From the NCBI GenBank assembly GCA_022826005.1, contig JAJDVT010000121.1:1-64000 (forward strand): DNA of 64,000 bases. The letters run 5' to 3'. Below are positions 17,677 through 30,667 of the stretch, piece by piece. The notes beneath the pieces were generated by a model. It ran no database searches. It was not told the DNA's origin and saw nothing but the letters and a program-made list of their open reading frames with translations. The DNA comes from Gemmatimonadota bacterium. GTDB lineage: Bacteria; Gemmatimonadota; Gemmatimonadetes; Longimicrobiales; Gaopeijiaceae. Positions within the stretch are counted from its first letter, which is position 1. Every line of letters starts with the position of its first letter. A program made the translations under genes and the position numbers.

Positions 17677-20600
17677 GCGCCCGTGCGAAGTTTTCCGGAT
17701 GGGCGGCGCCGGTGATGGCGCTCGCCCTGCTCGCAGTCATGACCGCGCCCCTGATGGCCCAGATCCCAAGGCCAGGCGGAGGCCGCCAGAACCCCCTGCC
17801 GCTCCGCAGCGCCCGCACGGCCGAGTTCACCGCCACCGAAGGCACCTGGATCTCCCTGGACGTCAGCCCCGACGGCCGGATGATCGTCTTCGACCTCCTC
17901 GGCGACCTCTACACCATGCCGATCACCGGCGGCAGGGCGTCCCCGCTGCTCACCGGCATGGCCTACGAGACGCAGCCGCGGTTCAGCCCCGACGGGGAAT
18001 CGGTGGTGTTCGTATCCGACCGCAGCGGCGGCGACAACATCTGGACGATGCGGCTCGACCGCACCGACACCACCCAGGTCACCCGGGGCAACAACAACCT
18101 CTACCTGTCGCCCGAGTGGGAGCCGGGCGGCGAATTCGTCGTCGCCAGCCGCTCCAGCGGACTGGGCGGAGCCGCCTCGCTGATCATGGTCAACGCCGAG
18201 CGCGGTTCGCCGGTGTCGTTGAGCGGGATTACACCAGGCAAGAACATCGGGGCCGCGTTCAGCCCGGACGGACGCCACATGTGGTACGCGAGGTCGTTTT
18301 CCGACTGGACCTACAACGCCACCCTGCCCATCTACCAGCTGTACCGGTACGACTTCGAGAGGGCCACCAGTTCCGTGATGACGAACCGTTACGGCTCGGC
18401 GATGCGGCCCGCCGTCTCCCCGGACGGGCAGTGGCTCGTCTATGCCTCGCGCCACGGCCCCGAGACCGGCCTGCTCAAGCGCAACCTCGAGACGGAGGAC
18501 GAGGAGTGGCTGGCCTACCCGGTGCAGCGCGACGAACAGGAGTCGCGGGCGCCGCTCGACGTGCACCCGGGCTATTCCTTCATGCCGGATGGCTCGGCCA
18601 TCGTGGTTTCGTACGGCGGGAAGATCTGGAACGTGCCGATGAACGGCAGCGAACCCACCGAGATTCCCTTCGAGGTCGAGGTCGAGCTGGCGATCGGTCC
18701 CGAGGTCGACTTCGACTTCCAGATCGACACGGCCGAGATGGTAACCGCCAGCCAGATCCGCACGCCGGTGGCATCTCCCGACGGCGAACGGATGGCCTTC
18801 GTCGCCTTCGACCGCCTTTGGGTCCGGGACATGCCCGACGGCGAGCCCGAGCGGCTGACCGAGGCGGACGCGGGCGAGTTCCACCCGCAGTGGTCTCCCG
18901 ACGGACAGTGGATCGCGTACGTGACGTGGGACGATTCCGAGGGCGGCCACATCATGAAGGTGCCGGCGTCCGGCGGCGAGCCCATGCGGCTCACGGCGAG
19001 CGCGGCCGCGTACTCGAATGTGGCCTGGGCACCCGGCGGCGACCGGATCGTCGCGACCCGTTCGGCGGCCGGCGACCTGCTGGCGACCTCCGGCCTCTTC
19101 GCCGGCCCGCTCGGCGGCACCTTCGTCTGGGTGCCGTCCGACGCGGCCGAACCCGCCGAACCCGAGGTGATCTCTCCCACGGGCATCCGCGACGTGATGC
19201 ACTTCGTCGAGGACGAACCGGACCGGATCTACGCCTACAGCCCGATCGAGGGGCTGGTGTCGTTCCGGTGGGACGGGACCGACGTGAAGAGTCATCTCCT
19301 GGTGCGCGGCACCGTGGGGGCGGGGGGAATCACTGACCCGCACCCGGAGCAGTGGGAGTACCTGCCGCGCCGCGTCTTCCCGTGGAGGAAGGGGCCGGAC
19401 CCGACGGAACCGATCGTGGACCCGTCGGATCCGGTGATGGACCCCGCCGATCCGGATCCTGACCCGCCCGCCGAACCGGGATTCCCGCAGCCCGCCGGGC
19501 TGGTGATGATGTCCCCGCAGGGCGACCGGGCCTTCGCCCAGATCGGCAGGGACATCTACGTCGTCGATGTGCCGGACGTGGGGGCGCAGCCCGCCAGCCT
19601 GGTGGCTTCCCCAGGCGCCGCCCGCAGGCTGACCGACGTCGGCGGCGAGTTCCCGTCCTGGGCCGCGGACGGATCCATGGTGCACTGGGCGTTCGGCAAC
19701 GTGCTGTTCAGCTATGATCTGGACCATGTGGAGGCGGAGGAGGCGGAGGCGAAGGAGATCCGCCACGAGCGCGCGCTGATCCGGGCGCGTGCGATCGCCG
19801 TGACCGACACGCTGAAGGAGAAGCGCACCGAGGCGGACAGCCTCGAGAATGCGGACGGGGAGGTGCCGGATTCGCTCGAAGCGGAGATCGCGCGGCTGGC
19901 CGGCGACTCGGTGCAGGTGGTGGCCGATTCGCTGATGGCGCGCGCCGACTCGCTGCAGAGGGCGGCGGCGGAGTTCGCCGAGAAGGCGAGCGCGATCCGG
20001 GCTGGCGACAAGGAGATCCTCGAGGATTCGACCGAGACCTACGAGGCGAAGGAACGGAGGATCGAGGCCAGGCTGCCGCGCGATATTCCGCGTGGCACGG
20101 TCGCGCTGACCGGGGGGCGCATCATCACGATGACGGACATGCCGGGCGACACCACCGGAGCGCCCCACATCATCGAGGGCGGGGTGGTGGTCGTCAGCGA
20201 CAACAGGATCGTGGACGTGGGCGTTGCCGACTCGGTCGAGATCCCCGACAGCGCGGTCGTGATCGACGTCACCGGCAACACGCTGGTGCCCGGCTTCGTC
20301 GACACGCACTACCACGCGCAGTGGCTGGTGCAGGAGATCCATCCCGAGGAGGTGTGGCAGTACCTGAGCACCCTGTCCTACGGCGTCACCACCACGCGGG
20401 ATCCCCAGACGGCGGTCACCGACATCCTGAGCTACACCGACCGCGTGAACATCGGCGGAATGACCGGGCCGCGCATCTACTCCACCGGGCCGGGCGTCTT
20501 CAGCAGCGAGCCGATCCGCGACGCCGACCACGCGAAGACCATCCTGCGGCGGTATTCCCAGTACTTCGACACGAAGACGCTCAAGATGTACATGTCCGGG

Positions 20601-21425
20601 AACCGCCAGCAGCGGCAGTGGATCATCCAGGCCGCCCGGGAGCTCCGCCTGATGCCCACCACCGAAGGCGGACTCGACTACAAGATCGACATCACGCACG
20701 CAATCGACGGGTACTCCGGCGTCGAGCACAACCTGCCGATCGCGCCGATGTTCTCCGATGTGGTCGAACTCTTCAAGACTTCCGGTACCACGAACTCCCC
20801 CACCCTCCTCGTGTCGTACGGCGGGCCGTTCGGCGAGAACTTCTTCTACGTCACGGAGAACGCACACGACGACGCGAAGCTGAACGTGTTCGCGCCGGCG
20901 GACTACCTCGACGCAAGAACGCGGCGCAGGGGACCCGGCGCCGGCGGCAGCCCCGGAGCAGCCGGCTGGTTCCTGGAAGAGGAACACGTCTTCCCCCGGC
21001 ATGCGGAATTCGTGAAGCAGATGCTGGAGGGCGATGCGCCCGTCGGCGTGGGGAGCCACGGACAGCTGCAGGGACTCGGATACCACTGGGAGCTGTGGGC
21101 GATGGCCGCGGGCGGAGCGTCGAACTACGACATGCTGCGGGCCGCGACGATCCTGGGTGCGGAGGCGATCGGCTTCGGAAACCACCTCGGCACCATCGAG
21201 AAGGACAAGTTCGCCGACATCGTGATCCTCAACTCCAACCCGCTCGACGACCTGCGCAACACGGTGGACATCCGCTACGTGATGAAGGATGGCCGCCTGT
21301 ACGACGGCATGACGCTGGACGAGGTATACCCCGAGCCGCGCCCCTTCCAGCGCAAGGGTCCGGTTGAGGGGAGCGCGGGGGATGCGCCGGCGGGGATCGG
21401 GAAGGTGGGGAGCGCGAGACGGTAG
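17673..21425 (+). CDS. Secreted TolB-like propeller/amidohydrolase fusion 2
   Basis: A 1250-residue paralogue, ATGA-coupled to the gene before it. After a signal peptide (VMALALLAVMTAPLMAQ) come the propeller (DVSPDGRMIVFDLLGDLY, RFSPDGESVVFVSDRSG) and a C-terminal amidohydrolase with HxH in GFVDTHYHAQW (about residue 874) and DKFADIVILNSNPLDDL. Unlike copy 1 it has about 110 charged residues inserted between the domains (from about residue 685: VEAEEAEAKEIRHERALIRA and onward), rich in Glu, Ala, Arg and predicted to form a coiled coil. It may work with copy 1 as a hetero-oligomer, or act on a related substrate (inference). Confidence 0.87.
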   Translation: MSARAKFSGWAAPVMALALLAVMTAPLMAQIPRPGGGRQNPLPLRSARTAEFTATEGTWISLDVSPDGRMIVFDLLGDLYTMPITGGRASPLLTGMAYETQPRFSPDGESVVFVSDRSGGDNIWTMRLDRTDTTQVTRGNNNLYLSPEWEPGGEFVVASRSSGLGGAASLIMVNAERGSPVSLSGITPGKNIGAAFSPDGRHMWYARSFSDWTYNATLPIYQLYRYDFERATSSVMTNRYGSAMRPAVSPDGQWLVYASRHGPETGLLKRNLETEDEEWLAYPVQRDEQESRAPLDVHPGYSFMPDGSAIVVSYGGKIWNVPMNGSEPTEIPFEVEVELAIGPEVDFDFQIDTAEMVTASQIRTPVASPDGERMAFVAFDRLWVRDMPDGEPERLTEADAGEFHPQWSPDGQWIAYVTWDDSEGGHIMKVPASGGEPMRLTASAAAYSNVAWAPGGDRIVATRSAAGDLLATSGLFAGPLGGTFVWVPSDAAEPAEPEVISPTGIRDVMHFVEDEPDRIYAYSPIEGLVSFRWDGTDVKSHLLVRGTVGAGGITDPHPEQWEYLPRRVFPWRKGPDPTEPIVDPSDPVMDPADPDPDPPAEPGFPQPAGLVMMSPQGDRAFAQIGRDIYVVDVPDVGAQPASLVASPGAARRLTDVGGEFPSWAADGSMVHWAFGNVLFSYDLDHVEAEEAEAKEIRHERALIRARAIAVTDTLKEKRTEADSLENADGEVPDSLEAEIARLAGDSVQVVADSLMARADSLQRAAAEFAEKASAIRAGDKEILEDSTETYEAKERRIEARLPRDIPRGTVALTGGRIITMTDMPGDTTGAPHIIEGGVVVVSDNRIVDVGVADSVEIPDSAVVIDVTGNTLVPGFVDTHYHAQWLVQEIHPEEVWQYLSTLSYGVTTTRDPQTAVTDILSYTDRVNIGGMTGPRIYSTGPGVFSSEPIRDADHAKTILRRYSQYFDTKTLKMYMSGNRQQRQWIIQAARELRLMPTTEGGLDYKIDITHAIDGYSGVEHNLPIAPMFSDVVELFKTSGTTNSPTLLVSYGGPFGENFFYVTENAHDDAKLNVFAPADYLDARTRRRGPGAGGSPGAAGWFLEEEHVFPRHAEFVKQMLEGDAPVGVGSHGQLQGLGYHWELWAMAAGGASNYDMLRAATILGAEAIGFGNHLGTIEKDKFADIVILNSNPLDDLRNTVDIRYVMKDGRLYDGMTLDEVYPEPRPFQRKGPVEGSAGDAPAGIGKVGSARR

Positions 21426-21430
21426 GAGGG

Positions 21431-21494
21431 TCGGCCGCCGTCGTGCGCGGGCAGGCTGGCTGGCAAGCTGGCGCTGGCTCACGACGGCGGCCGA
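21431..21494. terminator. 15-bp perfect inverted repeat between convergent genes
   Basis: TCGGCCGCCGTCGTG (21431-21445) and CACGACGGCGGCCGA (21480-21494) are perfect complements around a 34-base spacer. The structure begins 5 bp after the stop of the amidohydrolase gene and lies between convergent genes, so a bidirectional transcription stop is plausible. There is no T-run, and the long loop is unusual for an intrinsic terminator. The tandem 21-bp element copy 2 begins 31 bp beyond it. Confidence 0.5.
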
Positions 21495-21525
21495 ACATTG
21501 TGTGGCGGTTAACTCTGACGGTCAA

Positions 21526-21567
21526 ATGTAACGTAGGTACGACATTAAGTAATGTAAACATTACATT
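21526..21567 (-). promoter_or_regulatory. Tandem 21-bp element, copy 2
   Basis: On the minus strand unit 1 occupies 21567-21547 and unit 2 occupies 21546-21526. Both begin AATGT; unit 2 reads AATGTCGTA, six bases, GTTACAT, and unit 1 contains AATGTAATG and ATTAC. ACATT (21542-21546), four bases, AATGT (21551-21555) is a perfect inverted repeat across the junction. This copy lies between two convergent genes, so it is not upstream of any gene I can recognise. Confidence 0.6.
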
Positions 21568-21670
21568 TTGGCGGTAGGAGTGGATGCGGCAGGGGTGAGG
21601 CGCGCCAAGGGTGGAGTACGGGGCCGAAGCGCGGCCCCATGTCGTGGACCCACGGCGGGCCGGTGCAGCG

Positions 21671-22171
21671 TCAGTCTCCAGCTGGCAACCGCAGAACGCT
21701 CGGCCCCCCGTCCACCACCTGCTGCCGGGCCAGCGTCAACGCCAGCTCGGCGGCAAACTCCTCCGCGATCAACCGGTCGGCACGCTTGATTCGGAGCACG
21801 AGCTTGGCCGGATGCATGAGCTTCAGTCCCTGCTGTCCCGCGATCTTCTCGAAGGCCAGCAGATCGGTCGCCGTCAGCACCAGCCTCGGTCCGGTGAGCT
21901 GCCACCACCGCCGGCGCGGCACGACGGCCCCGGCCACGCTGGCGAGCGGGATCACCATCTCCTGAACCGGCTCGATCTCCTCGCGCGTCTCGTAGCCCGC
22001 TCCGTCGATCGACTCCGTCCGCACGGCAACGCGCCACTGGAGAACCAGCCGCTCGGACTCGAGCCGCACCAGGCCGTGGGCAGTCTCGGTCGTGGATTCG
22101 TAGTCACCCCCGGAGGTCCACAGATCCGTGCTGCGCTTGAGTGTGAAGGGGACGGCGGCGAGGCTGGTCAT
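21671..22171 (-). CDS. Hypothetical protein with a PH-like beta fold
   Basis: A 166-residue cytosolic-looking protein from ATG 22171; GTG 22207 in the same frame would add 12 residues, and neither start has a clear ribosome binding site. Visible blocks are HGLVRLESERLVLQWRVAVR, VQEMVIPLASVAGAV, RRRWWQLTGPRLVLTATDLL and a C-terminal helix (RADRLIAEEFAAELALTLAR). Alternating beta segments followed by one helix suggest a pleckstrin-homology-like fold as in bacterial PH-domain proteins. No function is assigned. It is downstream of and on the same strand as amidohydrolase 3. Confidence 0.6.
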   Translation of the reverse strand: MTSLAAVPFTLKRSTDLWTSGGDYESTTETAHGLVRLESERLVLQWRVAVRTESIDGAGYETREEIEPVQEMVIPLASVAGAVVPRRRWWQLTGPRLVLTATDLLAFEKIAGQQGLKLMHPAKLVLRIKRADRLIAEEFAAELALTLARQQVVDGGPSVLRLPAGD

Positions 22172-22268
22172 CGCTCGACCAAGCCCCGACCAACCAGCCG
22201 TGCCCACCGACCAACGGACGTGGGGTGCCTCAGGGCAACGGTCCCGACTTCCGGGTGGCCCCCCAATA

Positions 22269-25200
22269 TCACCGTCCCCGCTGCTCCCTCACGTCCGGCG
22301 GCTCGACCCTCCACCACCACTGCGTCGGCAGCGGCCGTTGCCGTGGCCACACCTCGGTCAGGTCCGCGGCGGCATACAGTCTTCCGTTCTTCATGACGTA
22401 TTCTATATCGGTACTGTTCTCCAGATCCTCCAGAGGATTGGAATTCAGCACCTGGAGGTCGGCCAGCTTGCCGGGCTCCAGCGATCCCAGGTCGCCTGCC
22501 AGGCCGATGGCGTCGGCGCTCATCAGGGTGGCCATGCGCAGGGCGTCGTGGTTGTCCAGCCCGCCCGACGCCATCATCCACAGCTCCCAGTGCGTGCCCA
22601 GCCCCTGCACCTCCCCGTGCGAGCCCAGTCCCGCCTGCCCGCCCGCCTCCATCCACTTGGTGAGCTGCTCGGCCTGCTGGAAGTGCACGTACTGGTCGTC
22701 GCGGTACCAGGTGGTGGATTTCCACTTGTCGAGCTCGTCGTGGGGGGTGAAGACGCGCAGGCGCTCGACCTCGTCCAGGTTGGTGCGCGTCAGGTAGTAC
22801 TGGCGTCCCGAGGGCCCGCCGTAGGCGACGTTGAAGGTGGGCGTGTACACCATCCCGCTGAAGGCGCCGAGCTCGACGACGTCCCGGTAGAAGGGACTGA
22901 TGGGCAGCGAATGCTCCAGCCCCGCGTAGCCGTCCTGCGCAAGCGTGAGGTTCATGGTGAAGTTGGAGCCGCCCTCGGTGGTGGGCGTGAGGCCGAGTTC
23001 GCGGGCCGCCATGATGACCCACTGGCGCACCTTGCGGTCGCCCGCCATGTACTGCTTGATCGTCAGGGTGTTGTAGTGGTCGGAGTAGCGCCTGAGGACG
23101 TTGCGTGCGTCGTCGAGGCTCCGGATCCGGTCGGCGCTGAAGACGCCGGGGCCGGTCGAATAGACCCGCGGGCCGATCAGCTCGCCGGTCTCCATCAGGT
23201 CGGAATATGTGACTACGTCTTCCGACGACGTCTGCGGGTCGCGCTGGGTGGTGACGCCGTATGCGAGCTGGGCGAGGAACTGCGAGACCTGGGTGCGGTG
23301 GACGCCCCACGCAACCCAGGTGTGCGCGTGGATGTCGACCAGTCCCGGCAGGATCGTCTTGCCCGACATGTCGAGGACCTCGGCGCCATCGGGAATCGCG
23401 ACGGTGCCGCTCGGACCCACCGCCGCGATGCGGTTGTCGCGCACCACGATGTCCCCGCGCGGGACGATCTCGTCGCCGCGCATCGTGATGAGGCGGGCAC
23501 CGCCCAGGACCAGGGTGCCGCGCGGCCGATCCTTCGCCACCGTGATCTCGATATCGAAGCGCGCGGCCTCGTACACGGGGCGGCCTTCCTCCTCCGCGCT
23601 CGTCGTGTCGGCCTCGACCGCATCGGCCGAATCCGCCCCGGGGGCGTCCCCCACCCCACCCCCCGCGCCCGTCGTGTCCGCCGCGGCCTCCTCGTCCTCC
23701 TCCTCCGCCTCGGCGCGGGCCGTCGCCAGCGAATCCGCAATCAGCGAATCGGCCACCGCCACGTCGTAGCGGAAAAAGCTGCGCCCGATCGAGTAGACCG
23801 CGGCGGCGCCATCCGTCGACCATCCCACGAAGTCCCCCCCGACCCGGGTCAGGCGGCGGGTCGGCACGGCCCGCGATGTCACCGAAATGCTCGGCGCGGT
23901 CCCCGCGGCAGGCGGCACCGTGATCAGGAACACGTTGCGGTTCGCGCGCACGACCGCACGCCTGCCGTCCGGCGACAGCACCACCTCGTCCGGCGTGCCG
24001 CCGCCCCCACCCACCGACGGCGCGGTGACCCTCACCACCGTGCGCGGATCCGTGCCGTCGTAGCGCACCGAGACGAGCCCGTCGGAGCCCGTCCACACGT
24101 AGACGCGATCGGGATCCGGACCCGGGTGCGGCGCGTTGCGACCCTGCTGCGTCGCGCCCGCCCCGACCCACATGATCCTTGTCGCCGCACCGCCCCCGGC
24201 CGGCAGCCACACATACTCCAGTTCGGCGGCGGAACCGTGCCGTCCGAAGTCCTCGAGGGTCCGCATGCGGTGCATCTTCGAGCCGTGGACGGCCAGGATG
24301 CGCGTGCCGTCGCCGTTGTACGCGACCCGGTCGTAGAAGGCGGATTCAGCGGTCAGCCGTTCGGGCTCGCCGCCGCCGTCGGCGCTCACCCGCCAGATGT
24401 CGCCGCCGACCGAGTCGTTCCAGGTGGCGTACGCGACATGGCGGCCGTCGGGGGACCACGCCGGACCGTGCTCGATGTCGGTGGAGGCGGTCAGGCGCCG
24501 CGCGTCGCGAATGACGGGATAGCCTTCGTCCCGGGTGCCGGCGGCCTCGGGCAGGGGCGCGATCCAGAGGCGGTCCAGCGCCGTGAACACGACCTGGCTG
24601 CCGTCGGGCGAGGGCCGGGCGCCGCGGATCTGCGAGACGGTGAGCGTCGAGTCGTTGATGGGGTAGTCGAACTTGACAAGCGGACCGACTTCCTGCTGGA
24701 CGTGAGCGGTGAACGGGATCTCCACCGTCTCGCCCGACGGCACCTCGACGCGCATGATCCTGCCGCCGTAGCTGGTGATCAGCGCCTGCGAGTCCGCCAT
24801 CCACGCGCCGCCGGGGTACACGTCGCGGTCCCTGGAGCCACCGCCCTGCGAATCGTCACGCTGCACGTCCATGACCAGCCAGCTCTCCTCGCCGGTTTCC
24901 AGGTCGAGCAGCTTCAGCGCCTCGCGGGCGTCGTAGCGGGTGGCATAGACCACCCAGCGTCCGTCGGGGCTGGGCATCGGACGGAAGGCGCCCTCGTGCT
25001 CGTGGGTGCGGACCTGGACCTGCCCGGTCTCGCGGTCGAGCAGACCGATCTGGTAGCGGCCGACTTCGCGGGCGGAGCTCTGCGGACCGGGGCCAAAGGG
25101 GTCGGCGGGGCCGTAGGCGTGGCCGGGGCCGAACCGGTCGCCCGGACCGTACCCGCTCCCGGAGCCCGGCCCGGCGCCCGTGCCCGGCCCGCCGGCGGCA

Positions 25201-26042
25201 CCACCCGCCACCCGCAGCGGAAACCCTCCGCCCAGATTGCCGGATACATTCACCCACAGGAAGCGCGGATCGGCGGCGAAGGCGGCGCCGATCATCGACG
25301 GCGGCGCGGGTGCGCCCTCTTCCCGCTGGCCGGCAAACTGAAGTCCGCCGCCGCCGTCAAGGTGGAAGAGCCAGAGCTGCGAGCCCCGGTTTGCGACCAC
25401 ATAGTCACCGTCGGGCGTCCAGATGGGAGACATGTAGCTCTGCCGTTCGGTGTCGGTCAGCTGCCTCGCGCCCGTGCCGTCGGCCTGCGCGACCCACAGG
25501 TTCTCCGATCCGTCGCGGTCGCTCACGAAGACGATCATCGACCCGTCCGGCGAGTAGCGCGGCTGCATGTCGTAGCCCTGGCCGCTGGTGATTCGCGTGG
25601 CACCCCCTCCCGCCACGGGCAGCGTGTACAGGTCGCCCAGCAGCTCGAAGAGGATGGTTCCCCCGTCGGGCGAAAGGTCGGGCGAAATCCACGTCCCTTC
25701 GTCGGTCGTGAAGTCGAGCGTGCGCGAGGGGATCAGCGGCAGCGAGTTGGCCCGCCGGGCGGCCCTCGCCGAGCTGTCGTTCTGTTCGACGGTCTGGGCG
25801 GAAAGCGGGGGCACGGCCGGCCTCGGGCCAGGCCCCGCGGCCAGCGCCGTAACCGCGAGTGCCAAGCCGACGACTGCAAGCCGCCTCCGGGTCGTGCGCG
25901 TCCCCCTTCCACTGGCCGGCGCCGGGTGGATGGACGCGACCCGGCGCCCGGCGCGGTGGGCGAGCGGCCCGACGCCCCGCGACCTCCGCCAACCGTTCGA
26001 CAACTCGCGGACACACCTGAACGGCCGTGATTGAACAGTCAT
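22269..26042 (-). CDS. Secreted TolB-like propeller/amidohydrolase fusion 3
   Basis: A 1257-residue third paralogue, on the opposite strand. From ATG 26042 an Arg-rich start of about 55 residues precedes the signal-like hydrophobic segment RRLAVVGLALAVTALAAG. The propeller (LSPDGGTILFELLGDLYTL, YSPDGSMIVFVSDRDG) is followed by an acidic linker (AEAEEEDEEAAADTTGAGGG) and an amidohydrolase domain with HxH in GLVDIHAHTWVAW (about residue 900) and GKLADLQVLNSNPLEDL. A glycine/proline-rich stretch interrupts the propeller near residue 300. The long basic leader before the signal segment makes the start uncertain. Confidence 0.84.
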   Translation of the reverse strand: MTVQSRPFRCVRELSNGWRRSRGVGPLAHRAGRRVASIHPAPASGRGTRTTRRRLAVVGLALAVTALAAGPGPRPAVPPLSAQTVEQNDSSARAARRANSLPLIPSRTLDFTTDEGTWISPDLSPDGGTILFELLGDLYTLPVAGGGATRITSGQGYDMQPRYSPDGSMIVFVSDRDGSENLWVAQADGTGARQLTDTERQSYMSPIWTPDGDYVVANRGSQLWLFHLDGGGGLQFAGQREEGAPAPPSMIGAAFAADPRFLWVNVSGNLGGGFPLRVAGGAAGGPGTGAGPGSGSGYGPGDRFGPGHAYGPADPFGPGPQSSAREVGRYQIGLLDRETGQVQVRTHEHEGAFRPMPSPDGRWVVYATRYDAREALKLLDLETGEESWLVMDVQRDDSQGGGSRDRDVYPGGAWMADSQALITSYGGRIMRVEVPSGETVEIPFTAHVQQEVGPLVKFDYPINDSTLTVSQIRGARPSPDGSQVVFTALDRLWIAPLPEAAGTRDEGYPVIRDARRLTASTDIEHGPAWSPDGRHVAYATWNDSVGGDIWRVSADGGGEPERLTAESAFYDRVAYNGDGTRILAVHGSKMHRMRTLEDFGRHGSAAELEYVWLPAGGGAATRIMWVGAGATQQGRNAPHPGPDPDRVYVWTGSDGLVSVRYDGTDPRTVVRVTAPSVGGGGGTPDEVVLSPDGRRAVVRANRNVFLITVPPAAGTAPSISVTSRAVPTRRLTRVGGDFVGWSTDGAAAVYSIGRSFFRYDVAVADSLIADSLATARAEAEEEDEEAAADTTGAGGGVGDAPGADSADAVEADTTSAEEEGRPVYEAARFDIEITVAKDRPRGTLVLGGARLITMRGDEIVPRGDIVVRDNRIAAVGPSGTVAIPDGAEVLDMSGKTILPGLVDIHAHTWVAWGVHRTQVSQFLAQLAYGVTTQRDPQTSSEDVVTYSDLMETGELIGPRVYSTGPGVFSADRIRSLDDARNVLRRYSDHYNTLTIKQYMAGDRKVRQWVIMAARELGLTPTTEGGSNFTMNLTLAQDGYAGLEHSLPISPFYRDVVELGAFSGMVYTPTFNVAYGGPSGRQYYLTRTNLDEVERLRVFTPHDELDKWKSTTWYRDDQYVHFQQAEQLTKWMEAGGQAGLGSHGEVQGLGTHWELWMMASGGLDNHDALRMATLMSADAIGLAGDLGSLEPGKLADLQVLNSNPLEDLENSTDIEYVMKNGRLYAAADLTEVWPRQRPLPTQWWWRVEPPDVREQRGR

Positions 26043-26435
26043 CTTCTCTACCCTCGCTTTGCTCTGTGACCTGGCGGCCCCCCGCCCACCGGCAAGGGGC
26101 GCTGCAAGGTGACGTTGCGTTGGGCCCGGGCTTCGAACAAGACCGGACAAGTGGTTTGTCCGCGGGACCGCCAGCCGCGGGCCGACGACCTACCCATATG
26201 CACATATGCTCATATGCACACATGCCCGGCCGCTGGAATCGCGGTCCCGTTTCCGCTATGGTTGGGTCTGTACGGCTCGCGTTGACTGGTGCAAGCGGGC
26301 CTGCGCAAAGGCGATTTGTGGCGTATTGCGGCCAGGAAACAGCTAAAAAGCCACGTCCGCCGGGAGGATTCGGCCCCTGGCAGCAGGGTTCGGCGCCGCC
26401 TGACGGGCGGATCGGCGGGAAGCGCGGAACATCGA
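26043..26435. other. Divergent intergenic region before metH
   Basis: About 390 bp between amidohydrolase 3 and metH. It contains the CATATG tandem repeat (26195-26226). I looked for SAM, SAH and cobalamin riboswitch cores, which often precede metH, and recognise none. No small gene is evident. Confidence 0.5.
26195..26226. repeat. Four 8-bp tandem units (CATATGCA type)
   Basis: Units at 26195-26202, 26203-26210, 26211-26218 and 26219-26226 read CATATGCA, CATATGCT, CATATGCA and CACATGCC. The block is almost purely alternating purine-pyrimidine and AT-rich within a GC-rich divergent region. It could be a regulatory site cluster, a site prone to Z-DNA or melting, or a microsatellite. Confidence 0.7.
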
Positions 26436-30602
<4,167 letters not shown>

Positions 30603-30667
30603 CCTGCGCGGACCCACCCGCCGAAGCCGGACCGGAAACCCGGTCGCGGCGATGCCGGAATGCGCCC

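Noticed and set aside
17562-21482. A 1306-codon open frame antisense to amidohydrolases 1 and 2
   Set aside because: Low-complexity Arg/Gly/His/Val-rich translation with no motif; the opposite strand encodes a clear propeller and HxH hydrolase.
22128-26030. A 1300-codon open frame antisense to amidohydrolase 3
   Set aside because: It mirrors the real gene; long antisense frames are expected in DNA this rich in G+C. The translation has no recognisable domains or ribosome binding site.
26043-26435. SAM, SAH or cobalamin riboswitch upstream of metH
   Set aside because: No B12-box-like sequence, kink-turn or recognisable SAM/SAH core could be found by eye.
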